Shown here piece after piece: positions 45,221 to 57,864 of a stretch of 64,000 nt of DNA. The DNA is from Erythroxylum novogranatense (taxonomy: Eukaryota > Streptophyta > Magnoliopsida > Malpighiales > Erythroxylaceae): assembly GCA_029891385.1 (NCBI GenBank), contig CM057226.1:10657225-10721224 (forward strand), read 5' to 3'. Every line of letters starts with the position of its first letter. Positions within the stretch are counted from its first letter, which is position 1. The notes beneath the pieces are model-generated. The model was not told the origin of the DNA. It saw only the letters and a program-made list of their open reading frames with translations, and ran no database searches. Made by a program: the position numbers and the translations under genes.

Positions 45221-45228
45221 TATATATA
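45221..45228 (-). promoter_or_regulatory. Candidate TATA box for the CLE-like ORF
   Basis: The minus strand reads TATATATA followed by AACAGC, about 117 bp upstream of the ATG at 45104. A start about 30 bp downstream would leave a leader of roughly 85-90 nt. TA runs are common in this window, so the call rests on position. Confidence 0.4.
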
Positions 45229-46104
45229 CAAAAAGATTCGAAGCAAGAGTGCCAAGTTTCTCCGGCTAGAAGTTTCGGGGAACTGCAAGAGCTTTGACTA
45301 GTTTGCATAGAAGCAGCCAGCTCTCAAGGACTTTTCTCTCTATCTCATACTATTTGCATACTTAGAAGGCGAGATTGTCGATATCATTTGTTCCATCTGC
45401 TTGTGTGGTCGTCAAGATTCAATTGTTTACGAAAAGTTGAAGATGTGTTAGTCATCTGTATAAACCCCTAATAAGTATAATTAATTTTCGTCAAATGAAT
45501 TGAGTTAAGTTTTAAATTGTAATTTATGTACGATCAACAATTTTTGAGTCTCAGAGTTTTGTAATTTTAACGTCCTCGAATATTAAATAGCTAGTAAAAT
45601 TATTCATTAGTAATCAGAAAATTACTAGTTCAAATTATGAAAATAATCTCCAATAAAATAATGACCCAAGTCTTCAAGATTCCTATTTCTTGTAAAGTTT
45701 CTTTTCTTTTTTGACACTATTTTCAAATTTTTACTCTATGTAAGTTTCTTATCCTAAGGTTCATTAATCCTAGGAGTTTGTGTGTGTGTGAGAGAGAAAA
45801 TATTTGTAATTTATATTTTCGAGCTCTTTTTATCCTGAGTTTTTCCTCCTAACATTCGGGTTTCACATGTAAATTTTTTTTGGTATCCTTCTACTATTTT
45901 TTCTTTATTTACTTAATTGATTCCATTATTTATGTGATTACTAGCACAACAGTTATTTTGCAAAATACAAATAAAAAATTGAGTACATTAATAACCCGCT
46001 CTCAATGCTCTTAAAATAGGGAACTTTGTGCACTTGATTTTTTCTCATATTTTGGTTTTGTGATGATATTTGAATTTGAGAAGTAATTCCTTATTTACTC
46101 TTAT
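45229..46104. other. 5' region of CLE-like ORF and intergenic
   Basis: No gene. Contains a short (GT)n(GA)n run at about 45779-45797. Upstream regulatory sequence of the minus-strand ORF would lie here. Confidence 0.4.
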
Positions 46105-46990
46105 GTATATTCCACTTAATTGCCATTGTAAAATGCTTTCTTCTTTGCTAAGAGTTTATATGTTCCTTAATTTGTTTCGTAATTATTAATAATCCTATTT
46201 TGCAAAGCCAAGCTATAAATTGGGAATAATGGATGTTTTAGTCTTTATCCTTCTTTTCAAACATCATGATTGGTCATTTCGTTAACCAATATGAGATTTT
46301 TATACTAGCAATGGAATTTATTATATTATTTTTAAAAGGTTTGAAGACTTAAATTGATAATTTAAATTAATTTATGATTAATTAATATTTTCTTAATTAA
46401 TTAACATTTTATAATCTTAATATTAGTATCATTAACATATAAAATTTTATTATATTTTCGTGTTCCCGATTATACATAATTTTTATATATACCACAAAAG
46501 TCATAATATATTAGAAGTCAAACATGTGAAAGCACTAATTAGGACTTCTAAAAGCGTGGCACGAGGAACTTAGATGTGTGGAATATTCACCAAACGCTTT
46601 TTGCCTTTTGAATTCATATATCAAAACAAACAACTTTTAATGTGTGAACAAAATGATTTATATTTAATGATTTTTTCCCATGCAGACCAATGTCACGCTG
46701 AAGTATTTAATCTTACTAAAGTCGTCAGAGAAGTGTGATTGACCCATGCAGAGACCGTCTTAATTATCTAGTTGGAAGATAATCGGAAGTTTAGAAATGT
46801 AGGATGATGAACATAACCAGACGCTGTTTTCTTGCCAACTCTGAGCTAATCTCACTTTCGCACACTCTTCCTAATTTTCCTAGGAATTAAGAGCTATATG
46901 CATTTGCCCTACGAGGCACGCAAAAAGAAACGTAGTCTCTGAATAATAAATAAGAAATAAAAATAAACTTTTTGGTTCGATTAAATTTAT
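46105..46990. repeat. Duplicated segment, copy B
   Basis: Matches copy A (76-706 and 2337-2760) through most of its length, without the 1.6-kb insert or the long TA run. Same orientation, about 46 kb apart. Confidence 0.75.
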
Positions 46991-47607
46991 TTTAATAAAT
47001 AATAACTCTTATTGTTAAAATTAATCAATTTATTAATTAATCAGTTAATTTTATAAATTAATCAATTTTAATAGACTTTTAATTAAAATTTGATGAATAA
47101 AATGTTACACTTGGTTTTTTTTTTTGTCGTATGTATCAATATTAAAGTGAACATAATCATATATTTTCTTTTATTAAAATCAGTAATTATTTATTTATAA
47201 ACTTAATTTATGACCAAATAATTTTTTACCTAAGGAATGAGAATACACCTCATTTAACATTTAACAATGAAGTTCTATTACTAACCTTTAATAACTTTTT
47301 CTCGGTTTCATTTAAATATAAATTATCATTTTAATTCAATATTTATTTAATAAAAATAAATAAAATTTTGTTATTTTAAATTTTGTTATTATAATTTTAG
47401 AGATAGAGTTGATGTAAAATTATAAATTATACAGTATAATATATTGAATGACTATTTTCTAATTTTAAAAAATTTATAAACTATTTTATAAATTTAAAAA
47501 TTATCTGAAATGATATCGATATTGATTGATACCGATACATATCGTATTAAAACTCAATTTAATATTAATATCGGTATGATTTTTATAACATTGCTTCAAA
47601 CTTAAAC
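46991..47607. other. AT-rich intergenic
   Basis: No gene. 47450-47590 resembles the edges of the AT-rich repeat at 2790-3830 ('tttataaactattttataaa', 'gataccgatacatatcgtat'). Confidence 0.45.
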
Positions 47608-48290
47608 TAAGTGTTTATTCGGTTTAGCTTTTGAAGGGTGAATAAGCATTTTTCACCACAAAACTGTTTTTATAAAACTGAGTATTTTGCTGTAAAATTC
47701 AAAATCAATTTTTTCATAGGTTTTGAAGCTAAATACAACTTTTAAAAAGCTCAAATTTGGAGCTTTTCAAAAACTACTTTTTCAGGTAAAATTTTTAGAT
47801 CAATTAATGAGTTTATTTTAAGTCCCTTTTATCTTTATGTTTTACACATAATTCCTATAATATCCACAAACACATATTTACGTTTATTTTGAGATTTATA
47901 TAATATTATTTGACGTTTTTATATATTTTAATATTTATTTTAATATTAGTTTTACTTATATTATAATCCATATAAAAGATTTGGATGGACATATTTTATT
48001 TATATTTTATATGGTTTAAAATTATATAATAATTAATATATTGTCCTTTGCATATTGTTTAATATATTTTAAATAATATTTATATGCATAAATAATTTTA
48101 TTACAAAATAAAATATAGTTAAAATTAAAAGTGCTTTTTATTTTTATGTTGTCAAACAATCTATTGTATGAATCTTTTTCAAAAAAATTCTTTTTTAAAT
48201 AACAGTCAAACAGTCAACTAACTTCTTAGAAAAGCTCTTTTTAGAAAAACTCTACTGACAAAAACTTTGTTGATATAAATTCATCCAAAC
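47608..48290. repeat. Non-autonomous repeat, unit 1 of a pair
   Basis: Starts 'gtttattcggtttagctttt' and ends CATCCAAACAGGC. Related along its length to unit 2 directly after it. GTTTGG / CCAAAC words at the ends suggest a small DNA transposon, but I could not fix a TSD. Confidence 0.65.
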
Positions 48291-48295
48291 AGGCA

Positions 48296-48905
48296 ATGTT
48301 TGGTTGAGCTTTTGGGGGTAAATAAGCACTTTTTTCTACTGCAAAAACTTTTTTTTTTAAAATGAGTGTTTAGTTGTAAAATAAAAAAGTACTTTTTTAG
48401 TAGATATAACTTTTTTGGTAGCTAAAATACAACTTTTAATAAGCTTAAATTTAGAGCTTCTAAAAAAGTACTTTTAAAATTTTCAAATCAATTAATGAGT
48501 CTATTTTAATCTCTTTTACCTTTAAATTTTACACATAATTATATCTACAAATACATCTTCACGTTTATTTTAATATTTATATAACATTATTTGACTTTTT
48601 ATATATATTTTAATATTTATTTTGATATTAATTTTATTTATGATATAATCCATATAAAAATTTGGTTAGATATATTATCATTTATGTTTCATATGAGTTA
48701 AAATTATATAATAATTAATATATTGTGCTTTGCATATTATTTAATATATTTTAAATAATATTTATATGCACAAATAATTTTGTTACAAAATAAAATATAG
48801 TTAAAATTAAAATATTTTAATTTTATAAATACTCTATTATATAAAGCTCATTGCAGTTAAATAATTAACTCACTTCTTAAAAAACCTTTCACAAAAAAGT
48901 TGTGA
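48296..48905. repeat. Non-autonomous repeat, unit 2 of a pair
   Basis: Starts TGTTTGGTTGAGCTTTTGGG and follows unit 1 head to tail. Shared blocks include 'ttttacacataattatatct' against 'acacataattcctataatat', and the 'ataattaatatattgt' block. Divergence between the units is high, so the duplication is old. Confidence 0.65.
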
Positions 48906-49519
48906 CCGTATAAATAGAGATCACTAGATGTTGGAGAGTTTCTACTTCTGCACAAGTCGGTAGACAGTCTAGGTTTGAAAGTGAGCAGAACAAGCCAGAC
49001 ATACGAGGTTCCTCAAGGCAATATTACCACCAGTGTACCGTACCAACTCAAGATACTAGCTTATACAGAGCATGAAATCCTAAATATACTAAAACTGTCG
49101 TCGTTTTATGAAGAGTTAGAAATTGGTATTTAGATACCTGTTGAATATTGAAAACTTTTATTTATTAGATTTTAGGACTAAATTGGAAAAAATAAAACTT
49201 CTCAACCCATATTACCCTATCCCCTTCCCACGCTCACTCTTCTGACTCTCCATGTTCGTTTGCCTCTCTCAAATCCTCAACTCTCAGTCTTGCCGTCTAG
49301 TTACTACCTCGCAGGTGTTCTCGTCGCCACGCATCTCCTGCCGTCGTCACCCAGCTACGTCACCAGTTCGCCACGCAGATGGCCCACCACAACCACTTCC
49401 ATCTTTGTTACTGTATCTTTCATATTTCTGTTGTGTGTGGGTCACTTGGTTGTTTTGGGAAAGTGATGATATTGGCTCAGGGTTTAAGTTTTTCAGCCCG
49501 TTTGGAAATGGTTGACGGA
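48906..49519. other. Intergenic with a CT-rich stretch
   Basis: Less AT-rich than its neighbours. Two overlapping plus ORFs (49252-49515, 49260-49466) follow a CT-rich stretch but show no recognised domain. I do not call a gene. Confidence 0.35.
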
Positions 49520-50375
49520 TGTTTGGAAACATAAAAATGGGAAGAATACAATTCATGTATGTAATTGAAATCTATCTTTTTTATAAATTGAATTCACTCA
49601 TCTAAATATAGGAATTTAATTACATTGAAGCTTAAAGTAGTGTCTTGCTCTTTTGCTCTTTCATCCTTTGGACTGCTTCACTTCTCCCGCTCTTGTGTTT
49701 CATTTGATTGGATTCTAAAGACTATTAATTAAAATATTATTAATAATTAATTAACAATAATATAATTAATTAAAATATAATTCATTTATTAATTAAAATA
49801 TTGTAATTAATTAATTATAATTAATTAATTACACTATAATTAATTAAAATTAAATTAATTACAATATTTTAATTAATTAATATATTGTAATTGATTAATT
49901 ACAATATAAGTAATTAAAATATGATTAATTAATTAAAATATAATCCATTCATTAATTAAAATATTGTAATTAATTAATTAATTAAAATATAATTTATTAA
50001 AATTAATTACAATATTTAAATTAATTAATATATTGTAATTGATTAATTACAATATAAGTAATTAAAATATGATTAATTAATTAAAATATAATAAATTTTT
50101 ATTTCTCAATATTTTTACAAATCAACTATCATTAATGATAATAGTCATCATTCCTTCTTCTTAACTAACTAACAACAACAATAATAATAATAATAATATT
50201 CATTCTTATTTCTCACTATATTCATTTTCATTCCAAACAAGTATAATTGAATTCATTTATATTATTACTGAGTTTGTTCCAAACAGTATAAATTGAATTC
50301 AATTCAATCTCATTAATATAATTGAATCCAATTCGTTAATGAATTCATTTCAAAAGTTTCCAAACAACTCGTTTA
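49520..50375. repeat. AT-rich element with GTTTGGAAAC ends
   Basis: GTTTGGAAAC near 49524 and its complement GTTTCCAAAC near 50357 border the block, with GAATTCAATT-type words inside both ends, as at window positions 1-75. The middle (49740-50095) is TTAATTAA-type sequence in which a unit of about 150-180 bp is repeated twice ('gtaattgattaattacaata' occurs in each). Probably a non-autonomous DNA element. Confidence 0.55.
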
Positions 50376-50704
50376 ACCAAATGAAATAAACAAATGAAAG
50401 AACTCACAAAGAAAGACGACAAAAAAGATATTATGAGGCAAAGAAGAGATCAGAACGAAAGAGCAACATGATGGGACTTACTAGGATCCACAAATCTAAT
50501 TAATGGTAGGATTCATTGGAATTAAAGAAAGTAATTAATGAGATTTATAACTAAAATGAATTTTACTTTCTTTGGCGCATGGAGACTATTTCATTGGAGT
50601 ATTGAACTTTTAAAATTATAAAAGATAAACCGGCACCAAAGGCAAAACACAAATCCAATGGCAACTATAAACAGTAGTGAAGGTGATAGATATGCATCAT
50701 TTTA
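50376..50704. other. Intergenic, nothing recognised
   Basis: Moderately AT-rich sequence between the AT-rich element and the copia LTR; no ORF or repeat recognised. Confidence 0.4.
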
Positions 50705-50705
50705 T

Positions 50706-51264
50706 GTGTGTACAACTCAAAAAGAAGTAAGAACAAAAACTCATGTACAATCAGTTCAAGAATACTAAGAAAGATTTCATCTTTTGCACCAAATAACCAG
50801 TTCCATCGACTTTTCTGACTCTACAATGGATATGAATGAAATAAAGGAAATGCCAAACTCTTTTTCTCTTACTCATTAGGGATTGTTGTGTAATTTAGAA
50901 GATTTGTACTACAAAAGTAATACAAAGAAGAAATAAAGGAGATGAAACTAACAGCTGTAGAAAATTTCAGCCTGTATTTGAAGGAGGGATGCATAATTTC
51001 AAGATGGGAAGTGATTAAAAAATTGCTTTATATCTTATTCATCATTGAAAATGCTTTATATAGACTTTCTTACAACTTACCAAGCTAAAAAAAATACTCA
51101 ACTAAAATAAGAAAATCCACATCTAACAGACATTTTCTCAAACAGATAGTGGGCTTAATGAATAACAGAACCCAAACATGTTAACAATTAGGAACATGAT
51201 TAACAAATGGAGCAATTAAATCTAAGAGTTAAAGAACAAGTCAATTTTGAATCATATTTCAACA
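50706..51264 (-). repeat. 3' LTR of a Ty1/copia remnant
   Basis: On the minus strand the LTR starts TGTTGAAATATGATTC directly after a polypurine tract GGGGGAG (51265-51271), the classic copia arrangement, and contains 'agaaagtctatataaagcat', a TATA-like element. The far end (about 50706) is set by the first CA complement and is uncertain. No 5' LTR is in the window. Confidence 0.65.
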
Positions 51265-51605
51265 CTCCCCCTTGATTTAAAATTGCACACTCTAAGCTTT
51301 GATTTGAAATAAACAAGTTTATCATAAGGGAGTGACTTTACGAGGACATCAAGCACGTGCTCATTGGTGTTGCAATACTTCACTTGAACTTGACCTCCAG
51401 CCACCAAGTCACGGGTGAAATGAACTTGAAAGTTGATATGTTTTGTTCTTCTATGAAATGCTAGTTTTTCACTCAGTGCAATTGTATCTTTGTTTTCACA
51501 AAGAATCTTAGTTGCACCTTTCTATTCTTGGCCAAAACAACAAGTAGACGCCCAAGCCGTATAGCTTGACAAGCTATTGAAGTAGCAGTAGCATGTTGAT
51601 AGATA
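51265..51605 (-). pseudogene. Ty1/copia RNase H C-terminal remnant
   Basis: Minus-strand reading, over more than one frame: ATATSIACQAI, KDTIALSEKLAFHRRTKHIN, FQVHFTRDLVAGGQ, VKYCNTNEHVLDVLVKSLPY and ending CNFKSRG. These are the final blocks of copia RNase H, which end next to the polypurine tract. Everything upstream of it in the element is missing. Confidence 0.75.
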
Positions 51606-51800
51606 GATTTTTGACTATATTTTTACACCCATATTTGATGTATTTTGCTTGATATTTTATACTTTTATTGTATATTTGGTACTTAATTCAATCCAAATGC
51701 TTTTATAGGTGATAATTGTCTTTATGGACATAAAGGAGAAGAATTCAGATGAAAACATGAAATAAAACAAAGATTTGATGCGCAGTAGAGATGCATAGCT
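51606..51800. other. Older repeat hosting the Tekay insertion, left part
   Basis: Together with 62945-63110 this appears to be one older sequence split by the Tekay element; both sides contain 'gtgca(t)' words, and the right side has a TATA-like TCTATATAAAAAG near 63049. It looks like LTR sequence but I cannot assign it. Confidence 0.4.
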
Positions 51801-51805
51801 GTGCA
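51801..51805. repeat. TSD of Tekay element, left
   Basis: GTGCA, repeated at 62940-62944. Confidence 0.85.
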
Positions 51806-54800
51806 TGTTGGACCCCGTCTCCGAAGCCCAACATTCAGAAGCATAAAAGCATGAAAGACCCAAAATCGATAACAAACAGACCACACTTTGGGGAACTTTC
51901 AATAGAAATTTTGGATCAGCTTTTTAAGAACAAATGTTCTCTATTTTCTAACGATTCCAACGCCACCAAAAACGTTCAATTTGGGTTAGAAAAGAAGAAG
52001 TTATGGTCAAAATACTGTCTCAAGAAAAGCAAACCAAGACTGAACACTCTACCAACTTCATGCCAGAAATATAAAGTCTTAGAGGTTAAATTTCCATTCA
52101 TCTCCTTCATATAACTTGTAGTTCTATGTCTCTAGTTTAATACGGAATAAGATCGCCTCAATCGGAGCTTTATAGCTCAAGATATCTCCAAATTACTGAA
52201 ACATAGTCAAACTTTATCAACCGATCATCATACTTTGTTCCAATCAATCTTTTTCAATTTAAAGACATTACCGATCAACTAGGTATGAAATGATACAAAA
52301 TTTTCTTAGGAGTCCGACGCTTCAAAAATCAGGTCGATCGGAGGTTGGACTAAAAAGTTATGGCCAAAAGAAGAAAGAGGGGTCGGTCGGCCAAAAACCG
52401 ACCCCATTTGACGCGTACCAGGTGCGCAAGAGTGCTCCCGCCCTGGCTCGCCCGAAGGGCGAGCGTCCGATCGCCAGGAGCTAGGCGTTCGATCGAAGGC
52501 CGCTTGAGGCTTCCAGGCGAGATCCAAGCGATCCGACCCTTTTGATTTCTAACTCTCATATCTTTTGACTCAGAGCTCCAATTTTGACAAGCTTGGTATC
52601 GTTGAAAAGATAAAAGACATATCTAAAATTTTCAAGAAGGACTCAAAGGCAAGCTCGGTCACTAAAGGGATCAAAAATTTACTCCAAGATCGATCGACTA
52701 GCTCCTCATAAACAGTACCAAAACTTGCAAATACCATAACTTTTGACCCAGAACTCCAAATTTAGCAAACTTGGTCTAGAGAAAGGTAAGAGAACGCTCT
52801 ACAACTTCCATGAGATCATAAGAACAATTTCCAACCCTATCAAGGTTAAAAATGGCTTCAAAGTTTTTATCTGTGGTCTGCCATTTAGACAGCACCTGCA
52901 CTCAACACTAGCAACTCACATTTTCCAATTATCACATCCAAAAATAGCTCATAATACATCATGGGAAAGCTCTACAGCTCGTCTACCACTCTCAATAAGA
53001 CTAAATGATCCCATCCGATCTATATCAGTCCAGAAATTTTAGCACTACACCCAACTCCAACAACTCATAAATCATTTCAAATTTCCAGCGAGCTATTTCA
53101 AAGCAAGATCCCAACAGCAACACAATAATTAAGAAGATTCATACACATCCCTTTTTCAAGGTCATACACAGATCACAATTCAATACATACATATGAAGAA
53201 GAGAGTACTAGAGCTCTCATTCTCTTCTCCAATCATAAGAGAGTTCAAGCATAGCTTTAATTACATATCAACATATCCATCAAAATCAAGCACAAGATAC
53301 AAAATATATGAGATGCTCAATGTTTGATATGCTTATAAAGCTATCCAAAAGCTAGTTATTAACTTAATACAAAAGTGTCTAAAATCTTGGAGTTAATCCC
53401 GATGCCTTGCAAGGTTCAGCGCTCAACTTGATTTGCACCTGAGGAGAGAGAATGGGGTGAGAAAAATACGGCTCAGTGGCTAACACCTTTATAGCCATCG
53501 AGTAATGAGCCATACAACACATAATGAAGAATCCTAAACGTTAGCAACTAACATATTATGCATAGATACCCAACTTTATCACATAAATTACAATTAACCG
53601 AAATCATCACATAAAGCATAAAACGAAATCTTCTATCAGTTAAAACACGTATTATGCATCATAAACACCAAAAATGATGAAATGCACACAATTGGCTCGA
53701 GAGTTCCATAAACACGACGACTAACCGAAGTTTACCGTAAACACGACGAGTCTGATTTATCAGAATCTCGTGGCCTCAAGCGGGCATCCGGGAAAAGGCT
53801 ATGGGTCATCGTGCACGAGACTAACGAAACAGGTTCTCTCTTTCCCAATCACAACCAATCTATGTTCAATTATTCAAATGCAAAAATGGAATTTTTATGC
53901 TTCTTTCATTTTGTCGAATCATCATAGCTCCATATTTTTCATTCATATCAAAGGAGACATATCCGTTTCATCATACGCTTTCAAATATATACACACAATT
54001 CAACATGTACGCAATTTAAATAAGGATTACACACATAGGGCATTTTTCCATGACACAACAACTATAAAAATGTTACCCACCTAAACGTCGAAATCCGAAT
54101 TCAAGATTGCCCTTCCTCCTTGTCTTGAGTGGGGTTTTCTTGATTCCCTTCAATTAAACCATACTCCATTCAATGAATACATTCTAAGAAAAGTCATAAC
54201 ATTTCAGGAATCAAGCAAAGATAAAAAATCAACTTTAACCTAACCTACCCATAGGCCATCTATGCTAGAATAACCAAAACCTTAACTTAGAAATCCCAAA
54301 ATCCATTGATTTTAACCTTCTCTTCTTTCTTTCTTCAATCCCTACACAAACCCTAACCTCCATTTTATCCCATTCTTGAATCTAGCATAAGCAAAGATGG
54401 AACTTACCTCCAATAATTAGATTTCTCTTCTTTTTCTTCTTCTTTCTTCCTCCCTTCAAGCTTCCTACGACTCTCCCTTTTCTCCTAGCCGAAAGCTCCC
54501 TTTTCCTTGGCTCACGTTTTGCCTTCCTTTTCTTTTCAATCCTACGACAACCTTCTTCTTCTCCTTTTTAACTTAATTCATTTGCTCTCAATTTAAAGCC
54601 CACCTCAAAACTACGTACTTTCAATTACTCCTTAGCTCACTTGCAATTCTTTTGGGCTCTCCTCCTCACAAGCCTACTATAAATTAATCCAACTTAATCC
54701 TAACCCTTCTTTTAAATTTCAAAATTCTAATTCCCAATCATACTTGCTAATTCCAAGACTTAATAAATATATTTATATATACATACAATTAAAACAATTA

Positions 54801-54879
54801 AAGCGAAATAAAGAATAATTTAAGCAAACGAATAAATAATAAATCAATAAAAAAATAAAATTTTTTTTGGGGGCCAATA
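51806..54879 (-). repeat. 3' LTR of Tekay element
   Basis: 3,074 bp. On the plus strand it starts TGTTGGACCCCG and ends GGGGGCCAATA. It holds a GC island at 52412-52530 with the hairpin GCTCGCCC/GGGCGAGC at 52446-52464. ORFs inside (52290-53042, 53770-54084) have no counterparts in protein families I know. Confidence 0.9.
52412..52530 (-). repeat. GC island in Tekay 3' LTR
   Basis: GC-rich block including GCTCGCCC-gaa-GGGCGAGC (52446-52464). It is clearly shorter than the matching island in the other LTR (60425-60612). Confidence 0.85.
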
Positions 54880-55425
54880 ATTCTCCCCTCCTAAAAGAAA
54901 TCCGTCCTCGAAATCCTTACCTGAGTCCATGAAGAGGTATGAATACTTCTCCTTCATGGCTTCCAAAGGCTCCCAAGTTGTTTCTTCCGTCGAATGGTTC
55001 CTCCACAAGACCTTAACCAGCTTTACAATCTTATTCCTTAACACGTTTTCTTTTGAATCTAAGATCTTCACTGGTTGCTCCTCATAAGTCAAATCCTCCC
55101 TCAATTGAACCTCTAAAGGTTGAACAATATGTGAAGGATTCGATCGGTACTTCCTCAGCATCGATACGTGGAACACGTTGTGAATCTTAGATAACTCCAA
55201 TGACAAATATAACTTATAAGCCAAAGGACCAATCCTCTCAATGATCTCATATGGGCCTAGGTACCTCGGACTAAGCTTGCCCTTCTTACCAAACCTCAAA
55301 ACACCTTTCCATAGAGAAGCTCTAAGAAACACCTTCTCCCCCACTTCAAATTCCATCTCTTTTCTATGGGCATCTGTGTAGCTCTTCATCCTATCTTGAG
55401 CTGCTTTAAGCCTCTGTTTTACCAA
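54844..55425 (-). pseudogene. Tekay integrase C-terminus and chromodomain
   Basis: Open frame of 193 codons. FEVGEKVFLRASLWKGVLRF and KLSPRYLGPYEIIERIGPLA are the GPY/F region of integrase; VFHVSMLRKY follows. VKILDSKENVLRNKIVKLVK then VLWRNHSTEETTWEPLEAM is a chromodomain, which in chromoviruses directs insertion to marked chromatin. The stop at 54844 lies about 36 bp inside the 3' LTR, so the natural end overlaps the polypurine tract. This last segment is intact but has lost its link to upstream integrase (stop near 55447). Confidence 0.85.
54880..54893 (-). other. Polypurine tract of Tekay element
   Basis: The minus strand reads TAGGAGGGGAGAAT immediately before the 3' LTR. Confidence 0.75.
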
Positions 55426-55446
55426 TTTAATTTTATCAACTCTAAC

Positions 55447-56310
55447 CTATACCAACTTAGGTCCTACAAGCTTCCTTTCACCTTCCTCATCCCAACAAAT
55501 AGGAGTTTTGCATCTCCTACCATACAAAGCCTCATAAGGTGCCATCTGGATTCCCGAGTGATAGGAATTATTGTAAGCAAACTCAATCAAAAGTAGGTGA
55601 TCATCCCACGAACCTTTAAAATCCATAGCACAAGCTCTCAACATTCCCTCCAAGGTCCGTATCGTCCTCTCCGATTGCCCATCAGTCTGAGGATGAAAAG
55701 CCGTACTAAAATGCAATTTAGTCCCCAGAGCCTCCTGCAAGATTTCCCAAAATCTGGAGGTAAACCTAGGATCCCTATCAGAAACTATCGAGCTTGGAAT
55801 CCCATGAAGTCTGATTACCTCATCCACATACTTCTTAGCCAAAACATTCAAAGAATCTGTCTATCTAATTGGCAAGAAGTGTGCTGACTTGGTTAGCCTA
55901 TCAACAATCACCCATATAGTGTCATGCTTCTTGCTAGTCCTCGGTAAATCCATCAGAAAATCCATGGTGATCTTCTCCCATTTCCATTCCGGAATCGGCA
56001 AAGGATTAAGCTTGCTTGAAAGTGCTTGGTGTTCAGCTTTAACTTGCTGACACACTAAACATCTTTTAGCATACTCTGCCACATCCTTCCTCATTCCCTT
56101 CCACCAAAAATGCTCTTTCAAATCCCGGTACATCCTAGAACTCCCTGGGTGCATTGCATAAGGAGCATTGTGCCCCTCATCCAGGATCTCATCTTTCAGC
56201 TCTAATATGTCTGGAACACACAATCGGTTGCCCAATACCATCAATCCATCTTCCTTTACCTCTACTTCAGAAGGTTTTCCATTCTTTATCTCTTCTCTAA
56301 GCTTGCTCAA
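55447..56310 (-). pseudogene. Tekay integrase
   Basis: Two frames. 56310-55861 carries the zinc-binding H..H..C..C region (HPGSSRMYRDLKEHFWW, CLVCQQVK), then ITMDFLMDLP (first D) and VDRLTKSAHFLPIR. After a stop at 55861, 55851-55447 carries [15 protein letters not shown] (second D), [12 protein letters not shown] (E) and [20 protein letters not shown]. All three DDE residues are present, so the stop at 55861 and the one at 55447 are the visible lesions. Confidence 0.85.
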
Positions 56311-56319
56311 GTACTCATC

Positions 56320-57855
56320 CTATTCCTGCAATTCTTTAATCTTCTCCTTCAATATTGGTCTCACTCTAAAATTTGCCAAGATACAATCAGGTCCAACTTG
56401 TCTCAACGTCACATCAAGTCTGGCTAATTCCTTTAGCAAGGGAAAATACACCGTTTTCATATGTGCCATAGTGGACTTCCTACTCAATGCATCTGCTACC
56501 ACATTAGCTTTCCCCGGATGGTAGTCTATCATCAGGTCATAATCTTTTAACAATTCTAACCATCGCCTCTGTCTCAAATTCAACTCTTTCTGGCTCAACA
56601 GATACTTAAGACTCTTGTGGTCTATAAACACCCTAGTGGTAACTCCATATAAGTAATGTCTCCAAATCTTCAATGCAAAAATTATAGCAGCCAATTCCAA
56701 GTCATGAATATGGTAGTTCATTTCATAAGGCTTTAATTGCCTAGAAGCATAGGCAATCACTTTCTCTCCTTGCATCAATACACACCCCAAACCCTTCCTA
56801 GAGGCATCAATGTATACAATGTATCCATCATCACCATAAGGTAATGTCAAAATCGGTGCAGTAGTGAGCCTATTCTTCAATTCCTCAAAATTGCTCTGGC
56901 ACTCCTCAATCCACTCAAATTTCTGATTCTTCCTCGTCAATTTGGAAAGTGGAGCAGCTATCATAGAAAAGCCCTCCACAAACCTCCTGTAATATCCGGC
57001 CAGTCCCAAGAAACTTCTCACTTCAGCTACATTCTTAGGTGCTTCCCATTTGACCACAGCTTCTATCTTTCGTGGATCCACATGCACTCCGCGCTTTGAA
57101 ATCACATGCCTAAGAAATACTACTTCTCTTATCCAAAATTCACATTTATCGAATTTGGCATACAATTCGTTCTTTCTCAAAGTTTCCAAGGCAACCCTCA
57201 AATGATCCTCATGTTCCTTATCACTCTTAGAATAGACAAATATATCATCAATAAAGACAATGATAAATTGGTCTAGAAAGGACTTGAAGACTCTATTCAT
57301 CAAATCCATAAAGACTGCAGGAGCATTCGTTACCCCGAAAGGCATAACCAAAAGCTCAAAGTGGCCATACCGTGTCCTAAAAGCAGTCTTTGACACATCG
57401 GTCTCCTTAATCCTCAACTGATGATAACCCGGTCTCAAATCTATCTTGGAAAAGACTCTCGCCCCTTGCAATTGGTCAAATAAATCATCTATGCGCGGGA
57501 GCGGATATCTATTTTTAATGGTGGCATGATTAAGCTTTCTATAATCCACACACATCCGCAATGTCCCATCCTTCTTCCTCACAAAGAGAACCGGAGCTCC
57601 CTAAGGTGAAGAGCTCGGCCTAATGTAACCTTTCTCTAATAAATCCTCCAATTGTTCCTTAAGCTCCTTCAATTCTGCCGTAGCCATTCGGTATGGCAGA
57701 ATTGAGATTGGCGTAGTACCTGGAAAAAGCTCAATGGGAAACTCAATTTTCCTAGGTGGAGGTAATCCTGGCAATTCCTCGGGAAAGACATCCGGGAATT
57801 CCCTGACTACAGGAATGTCTTCTAACCTTCCTCTATCTGCCTTCGTGTCTAACAC
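56320..57855 (-). pseudogene. Tekay reverse transcriptase and RNase H
   Basis: 57855-57601 gives [16 protein letters not shown] and [13 protein letters not shown], then a stop where the family usually has W or G, then 57582-56320 open for 420 codons. [53 protein letters not shown] and the catalytic FIDDIFVYS. RNase [15 protein letters not shown] (D), [11 protein letters not shown] (E), VFIDHKSL (D) and [12 protein letters not shown] (D). Catalytic residues are all present. The stop at 57601-57603 is the main lesion. Confidence 0.9.
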
Positions 57856-57864
57856 ATAGGCTAA

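Noticed and set aside
49252..49515. Possible first exon after a CT-rich stretch
   Set aside because: Two overlapping frames are equally open, with no domain, no convincing splice site and no homologue known to me.
52290..54084. Several ORFs of 60-104 codons in the Tekay LTR
   Set aside because: LTR sequence, with a matching but differently broken copy at 60.3-62.2 kb; no conserved frame.
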